Below, piece by piece: positions 6,138-8,879 of a stretch of DNA of 8,879 nucleotides. The notes below the pieces were generated by a model. That model was not told the origin of the DNA. It worked only from the letters and a program-made list of their open reading frames with translations, and did not search any database. Both the position numbers and the translations under genes were made by a program. The first letter of the stretch is position 1. Every line of letters starts with the position of its first letter. This DNA comes from CAYPYS01 sp964445715 (lineage in GTDB: Bacteria; Omnitrophota; Gorgyraeia; Gorgyraeales; Gorgyraeaceae): the NCBI GenBank assembly GCA_964445715.1, contig CAYULJ010000069.1, positions 1 through 8,879 on the forward strand, given 5' to 3'.

Positions 6138-6707
6138 ATGAGTACACAAGAAAAAATAAAAAATTTAATAAAAGAAGGCATAAAAGTAAAAGAGTCTCTT
6201 TCTAAGAACCAGATCGAGACAATAGAGACGCTTTCCAATCTAATTATTTCAACAGTGAAATCCGGGAACAAGCTCCTGGTATTTGGAAACGGGGGCAGCG
6301 CCTCTGATAGCCTGCACATAACAGCAGAACTGGTCGGCAGATTTCGCAAAGAAAGAGCTGCGCTTCCGTGCATTGCGCTGACAAGCAACGTATCTACGCT
6401 CACTGCACTTGGCAATGACTATAACTTTGACTCGATCTTCGAAAGACAGATAGAAGCGTTAGGCAAAAAAGGAGATTTAGCTATAGGCATATCGACTAGC
6501 GGCAAATCAAAAAATGTTATAAAGGCCATACAAAAGGCAAAGTCACTAGATCTAAAAACCGCTGTTTTAGCTGGAGAATACAAAGGAGAGCTTTCCAAAA
6601 TAGCAGATATTGCAATAAACGTGCCCTCTAACAATACCCCCCGAGTACAAGAGGCACATATTACCATAGCTCACATTGTATGCGAAATCGTAGAAGATGC
6701 TTTGTAA
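6138..6707 (+). CDS. gmhA: D-sedoheptulose-7-phosphate isomerase
   Basis: This cytoplasmic SIS-domain enzyme converts sedoheptulose-7-phosphate to D-glycero-D-manno-heptose-7-phosphate, the first step of ADP-heptose synthesis for LPS core. Its 189 residues match the family. FGNGGSASDSLHITAELVGRF (49-69) holds the phosphate loop and zinc-ligand positions H60 and E64. GISTSGKSKNV (117-127) is the second phosphate-binding loop. TPRVQEAHITIAHIVCE (167-183) supplies Q171 and H179. All four expected metal ligands are therefore present. The start lies three bases after the phosphofructokinase stop with no strong ribosome-binding site, so coupling is likely. It overlaps rfaE2 by 11 bp. Because ADP-heptose serves LPS or related glycans, this gene argues for an outer membrane. 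Confidence 0.95.
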   Translation: MSTQEKIKNLIKEGIKVKESLSKNQIETIETLSNLIISTVKSGNKLLVFGNGGSASDSLHITAELVGRFRKERAALPCIALTSNVSTLTALGNDYNFDSIFERQIEALGKKGDLAIGISTSGKSKNVIKAIQKAKSLDLKTAVLAGEYKGELSKIADIAINVPSNNTPRVQEAHITIAHIVCEIVEDAL

Positions 6708-7173
6708 TAAGATAAAGACCCTGCCTAAATTAATAAAGACATTAAAAAGTCTCAAGGCCAAAAAGAGAAGGGTTGTATTTACAAATGGCTGCTTTGACAT
6801 CCTGCACGTAGGGCACATTGAATATCTGTCAAAGGCAAGATCATTAGGGGATTTTTTAGTAGTCGGTTTAAATAGCGACAAGTCTGTTCGAAAACTAAAA
6901 GGGAGCAAAAGACCGGTAGTCTCTCAGAAGAATAGAGCCAAGGTGCTTTCAGCGCTATCAGCAGTGGACTTTGTTGTAATATTCAATGATCTTACGCCTA
7001 TTGATTTAATAAAAACGATCAAACCAGATGTCCTGGTAAAAGGCGGGGACTGGAAGATAAAAGATATTGTCGGGTCTGATTTTGTCAGATCCTGCGGTGG
7101 GACAGTAAAAAGCCTATGCTATATCAAAGGTTTCTCTACCAGGAATCTGATTAAAAAAATAAAATCCGCTTAA
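6697..7173 (+). CDS. rfaE2: D-glycero-beta-D-manno-heptose-1-phosphate adenylyltransferase (stand-alone)
   Basis: This cytidylyltransferase-fold enzyme transfers AMP from ATP to heptose-1-phosphate to make ADP-heptose. The 158 residues correspond to the C-terminal half of E. coli HldE, here a separate gene (also called hldC). VVFTNGCFDILHVGHIEYL (26-44) contains the HxGH nucleotide-binding motif. GLNSDKSVRKLKG (57-69), the RP-V--Q--RA-VL block and KPDVLVKGGDW (108-118) are characteristic. The start at ATG 6697 lies inside the end of gmhA, so translation is coupled. The heptose kinase half (HldA), the phosphatase GmhB and the epimerase HldD are not in this window. The stop codon at 7171-7173 lies in the left arm of palindrome copy 3. 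Confidence 0.94.
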   Translation: MLCNKIKTLPKLIKTLKSLKAKKRRVVFTNGCFDILHVGHIEYLSKARSLGDFLVVGLNSDKSVRKLKGSKRPVVSQKNRAKVLSALSAVDFVVIFNDLTPIDLIKTIKPDVLVKGGDWKIKDIVGSDFVRSCGGTVKSLCYIKGFSTRNLIKKIKSA

Positions 7174-7211
7174 GTTTACACTTTAACATTGTTGAAGTGT
7201 AAACTTAAGCG
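7167..7211 (+). repeat. Dispersed intergenic palindrome, copy 3 (45 bp)
   Basis: The 22-bp arms surround a single central base at 7189. They match copy 2 base for base over 43 bp except for one C-to-T change at 7184, which turns a C-G pair into T/G and would still pair as U-G in RNA. The left arm supplies the rfaE2 stop codon. The right arm ends nine bases before the thiD2 start, and the thiD2 ribosome-binding site (GAG near 7214-7216) is weak. No T-run follows, so it is not an ordinary intrinsic terminator. Confidence 0.92.
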
Positions 7212-7219
7212 TTGAGCAG

Positions 7220-7657
7220 ATGGACATTCGGTTGTTTCGAATCATAGATGCTAATTTAAATCGAGCAAGAGAAGGGCTCAGGGTCTGCGAAGACATAGTA
7301 AGGTTCTCTGATATCGAGGACAAGCGCATTGCAAGATCCTTGAAACTCATAAGACATAAAACTACCAAGGCCTTGCTCGATTCCAAAGATCTGTCTTTTA
7401 AAAAACTACTCAAGGCCCGCGATACAGAAGAAGACACCGAAAAATATAAGGATTTTAAAAAATCAAAAGGTAGCAGGATCAATGATGTCCTGATGGCCAA
7501 TCTCGAACGCGCCAAAGAATCCCTGAGGGTACTCGAGGAATGTTGTAAGTTAGTCGACGCAAAGACAAGCCACAAATACAGAGAGATGAGATTTGATACA
7601 TACGATGTTGAAAAAAGAATTATTAAAAAAAACGGGCATATATCTTGTAACAGATAG
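7220..7657 (+). CDS. thiD2: ThiD2-type hydroxymethylpyrimidine phosphate kinase domain
   Basis: ThiD2 domains phosphorylate HMP-phosphate to HMP-pyrophosphate for thiamin synthesis and lack the HMP kinase activity of classical ThiD. In many bacteria the domain forms the N-terminal half of a ThiD2-ThiE fusion. The 145-residue product opens with RIIDANLNRAREGLRVCEDI (7-26). A second, similar helix follows at 93-111 (ANLERAKESLRVLEE...), giving the internal repeat typical of the family. After K138 the frame runs into NGHISCNR and stops, while the +1 frame reads straight into ThiE. The break lies at an A8 run (7625-7632). The domain itself appears complete, so it may function alone. Its start, ATG 7220, has only a weak ribosome-binding site close to palindrome copy 3. 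Confidence 0.85.
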   Translation: MDIRLFRIIDANLNRAREGLRVCEDIVRFSDIEDKRIARSLKLIRHKTTKALLDSKDLSFKKLLKARDTEEDTEKYKDFKKSKGSRINDVLMANLERAKESLRVLEECCKLVDAKTSHKYREMRFDTYDVEKRIIKKNGHISCNR

Positions 7658-8240
7658 AGATGCCTTGAAGGATAAGGACATAACATCGGTTGTATCAAAA
7701 TCATTGGACGCAGGGGCAGATATAGTACAATTTAGAAATAAAACTGCAACTGATGAAGAATTTCTCGAAACAGGCAAAAAGATAAGATCTTTAGCAAAAG
7801 AAAAAGGTGCTCTTTTTATAATAAATGACAGGATTGAGGCGGCGCTTGCATTAGATGGCGACGGCGTGCATCTAGGACAAGACGACATGTCAGTAGAAGC
7901 TGCTAGAAGGGTCTTGGGCAAAAATAAAATAATAGGCCTTTCAACTCATTCAGTGTCACAGATAGACGAGGCTATAAAAAAAGACGTGGATTATATAAGC
8001 GTAGGGCCTGTTTACTCTACGCCAACAAAGCCTGACTACCCACCTGTCGGCTTAGATCTGATCAGAACCGCGTCCCAGAAACTAAAAATACCATTTGTAG
8101 CTATAGGCGGCATCGACGATTCCAACATAAAAGAGGTTCTCGGAGCTGGCGCCAAAAGGATCGCTGTCGTAAGAGCTATCCTCTCTTCTGATAGCCCATT
8201 TGAAGCAACAAAGAAAATAATTGAGAAGATAAAAAACTGA
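7605..8240 (+). CDS. thiE: Thiamin-phosphate synthase
   Basis: This TIM-barrel enzyme joins HMP-pyrophosphate and thiazole phosphate to form thiamin phosphate. From ATG 7605 the protein has 211 residues, the usual length. An in-frame TTG at 7593 would add four residues, and neither start has a convincing ribosome-binding site. Motifs: GIYLVTDRD (11-19), QFRNK (42-46, pyrophosphate contacts), NDR (74-76), GVHLGQDD (87-94), GPVYSTPTK (134-142), AIGGI (166-170) and AVVRAI (187-192). All positions expected for substrate binding are present. It overlaps thiD2 by 53 bp in the +1 frame and is followed two bases later by thiC. Ancestrally it was probably the C-terminal half of a ThiD2-ThiE fusion. 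Translation by re-initiation, or by slippage at the A8 run, are the two alternatives. Confidence 0.94.
   Translation: MLKKELLKKTGIYLVTDRDALKDKDITSVVSKSLDAGADIVQFRNKTATDEEFLETGKKIRSLAKEKGALFIINDRIEAALALDGDGVHLGQDDMSVEAARRVLGKNKIIGLSTHSVSQIDEAIKKDVDYISVGPVYSTPTKPDYPPVGLDLIRTASQKLKIPFVAIGGIDDSNIKEVLGAGAKRIAVVRAILSSDSPFEATKKIIEKIKN
7625..7632 (+). other. A8 homopolymer at the thiD2/thiE frame junction
   Basis: Eight consecutive A in ATT-AAAAAAAA-CGGG. With one A fewer, thiD2 would read on through K137 into TGIYLVTDRD of ThiE and give a single 339-residue ThiD2-ThiE protein. The site may be a true frameshift, a slippage-prone site or a sequencing or assembly error. Confidence 0.7.
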
Positions 8241-8242
8241 TT

Positions 8243-8879
8243 ATGACACAAATAGAATCCGCAAAACACAATAAAATATCTCCGGAGATAAAATATATAG
8301 CCAGACAGGAAGGCGTCTCTCTAGACATCTTAAAAAAGCATATCAGAAATGGGACTGTGGTAATAATCAAAAGCTCTAAAAGAAAAATAAAGCCGTGCGC
8401 GATAGGAAAAGGTCTGCGCACTAAGGTTAACGCGAACCTCGGCACCTCGAAAGACAAGGCAGGTCTACGCACTGAATTAAAAAAATTAAAAGTCGCAATA
8501 CAATACGGCGCTGATACTGTCATGGACCTGAGCACAGGCGGGAACATAAAAAAAATACGTCAGGCGATATTGAAAAATTCCAGCGTACCTGTAGGTACAG
8601 TACCTATATATCAAGCTGCTGTCAAGGCATGCAAGACAAGAGGACATATATCGCGCATGACCAAGGCCGACATCATAGAGACTCTTGAAGAGCAGGCTGC
8701 GGACGGCGTGGATTTTTTCACCCTCCATTGCGGTGTTACGCAAAACACCCTTTCTCGATTAAAAAGAAAAAAAAGACTTATGCCTATAGTCTCGAGAGGC
8801 GGTTCTTTTATAGCCGAATGGATGCTATTGAATAAAAAGGAAAATCCTTTTTATGAATATTACGATGATATCCTTAAAA
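8243..8879 (+). CDS. thiC: Phosphomethylpyrimidine synthase ThiC (5' part, runs off the window)
   Basis: ThiC is a radical-SAM [4Fe-4S] enzyme that rearranges aminoimidazole ribotide to HMP-phosphate, the substrate of ThiD2. ATG 8243 lies two bases after the thiE stop, so the genes are coupled, and the frame is open for 212 codons to the window end. Recognisable blocks are KVNANLGTS (61-69), MDLSTGG (94-100), VGTVPIYQA (117-125), DGVDFFTLHCGVT (154-166) and SRGGS (184-188) followed by NPFYEYYDDIL. The short N terminus before these blocks indicates the shorter bacterial form without the long N-terminal extension. The C-terminal half, with the CxxCxxxxC cluster motif, lies beyond the window. 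No TPP riboswitch precedes the thiamin genes within this window. Confidence 0.95.
   Translation, partial: MTQIESAKHNKISPEIKYIARQEGVSLDILKKHIRNGTVVIIKSSKRKIKPCAIGKGLRTKVNANLGTSKDKAGLRTELKKLKVAIQYGADTVMDLSTGGNIKKIRQAILKNSSVPVGTVPIYQAAVKACKTRGHISRMTKADIIETLEEQAADGVDFFTLHCGVTQNTLSRLKRKKRLMPIVSRGGSFIAEWMLLNKKENPFYEYYDDILK

Noticed and set aside
7625..7633. Classical -1 slippery heptamer A-AAA-AAC in the thiD2 frame
   Set aside because: The heptamer is in the correct register, but a -1 shift does not enter the ThiE frame. ThiE is in the +1 frame, so only a net +1 shift (or loss of one A) would make the fusion.
7183..7704. 173-residue open frame on the minus strand
   Set aside because: It is antisense to thiD2 and the start of thiE, is a serine- and leucine-rich shadow translation, and starts inside thiE.

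Overview
The window is one tightly packed run of genes, all on the + strand, from a diderm (Gram-negative type) bacterium of moderate to low GC with heavy use of ATA and AAA codons. Two LPS-heptose genes support an outer membrane. The mix of a Bacillus-like aroQ-pepP-efp-accB-accC-Asp23 block, a pyrophosphate-type phosphofructokinase and a ThiD2/ThiE thiamin block resembles little-cultured anaerobic candidate phyla such as Omnitrophota. That placement is an inference with low confidence; no rRNA or other phylogenetic marker is present.

Layout. The window opens with the tail of an unidentified gene (2-85) that overlaps a tiny Trm112-type zinc-ribbon gene (75-230). Next come aroQ (3-dehydroquinase), an M24 Xaa-Pro peptidase, efp (elongation factor P), accB and accC (biotin carrier and biotin carboxylase) and a membrane-anchored Asp23-domain protein (AmaP-like). 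This matches the order yqhS-yqhT-efp...accB-accC-yqhY known from Bacillus. A sugar-phosphate block follows: a PPi-type phosphofructokinase, gmhA (sedoheptulose-7-P isomerase) and rfaE2 (heptose-1-P adenylyltransferase). The window ends in thiamin genes: thiD2 (HMP-P kinase), thiE (thiamin-phosphate synthase) and a truncated thiC (HMP-P synthase).

Genes mostly overlap or are separated by fewer than 20 bp, so one or a few polycistronic transcripts are likely. I see no convincing promoter, terminator or riboswitch. Only four gaps are longer than 20 bp, and each is occupied by an inverted repeat. Three of them (227-265, 3063-3109, 7167-7211) are copies of one near-perfect 39-47 bp palindrome whose arms show paired, compensatory changes. 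Two of these copies differ by a single base over their shared 43 bp. The fourth gap (1829-1983) holds a different 155-bp element with 24-bp perfect terminal inverted repeats, ending just before the efp ribosome-binding site.

Most interesting points: the dispersed, covarying palindrome family; the 155-bp terminal-inverted-repeat element; the thiD2/thiE reading-frame break at a run of eight A, where the loss of one A would restore the ThiD2-ThiE fusion common in other bacteria; the PPi signature of the phosphofructokinase next to a sedoheptulose-7-phosphate gene; and the Asp23-domain protein beside accBC. The enzymes themselves belong to known families.
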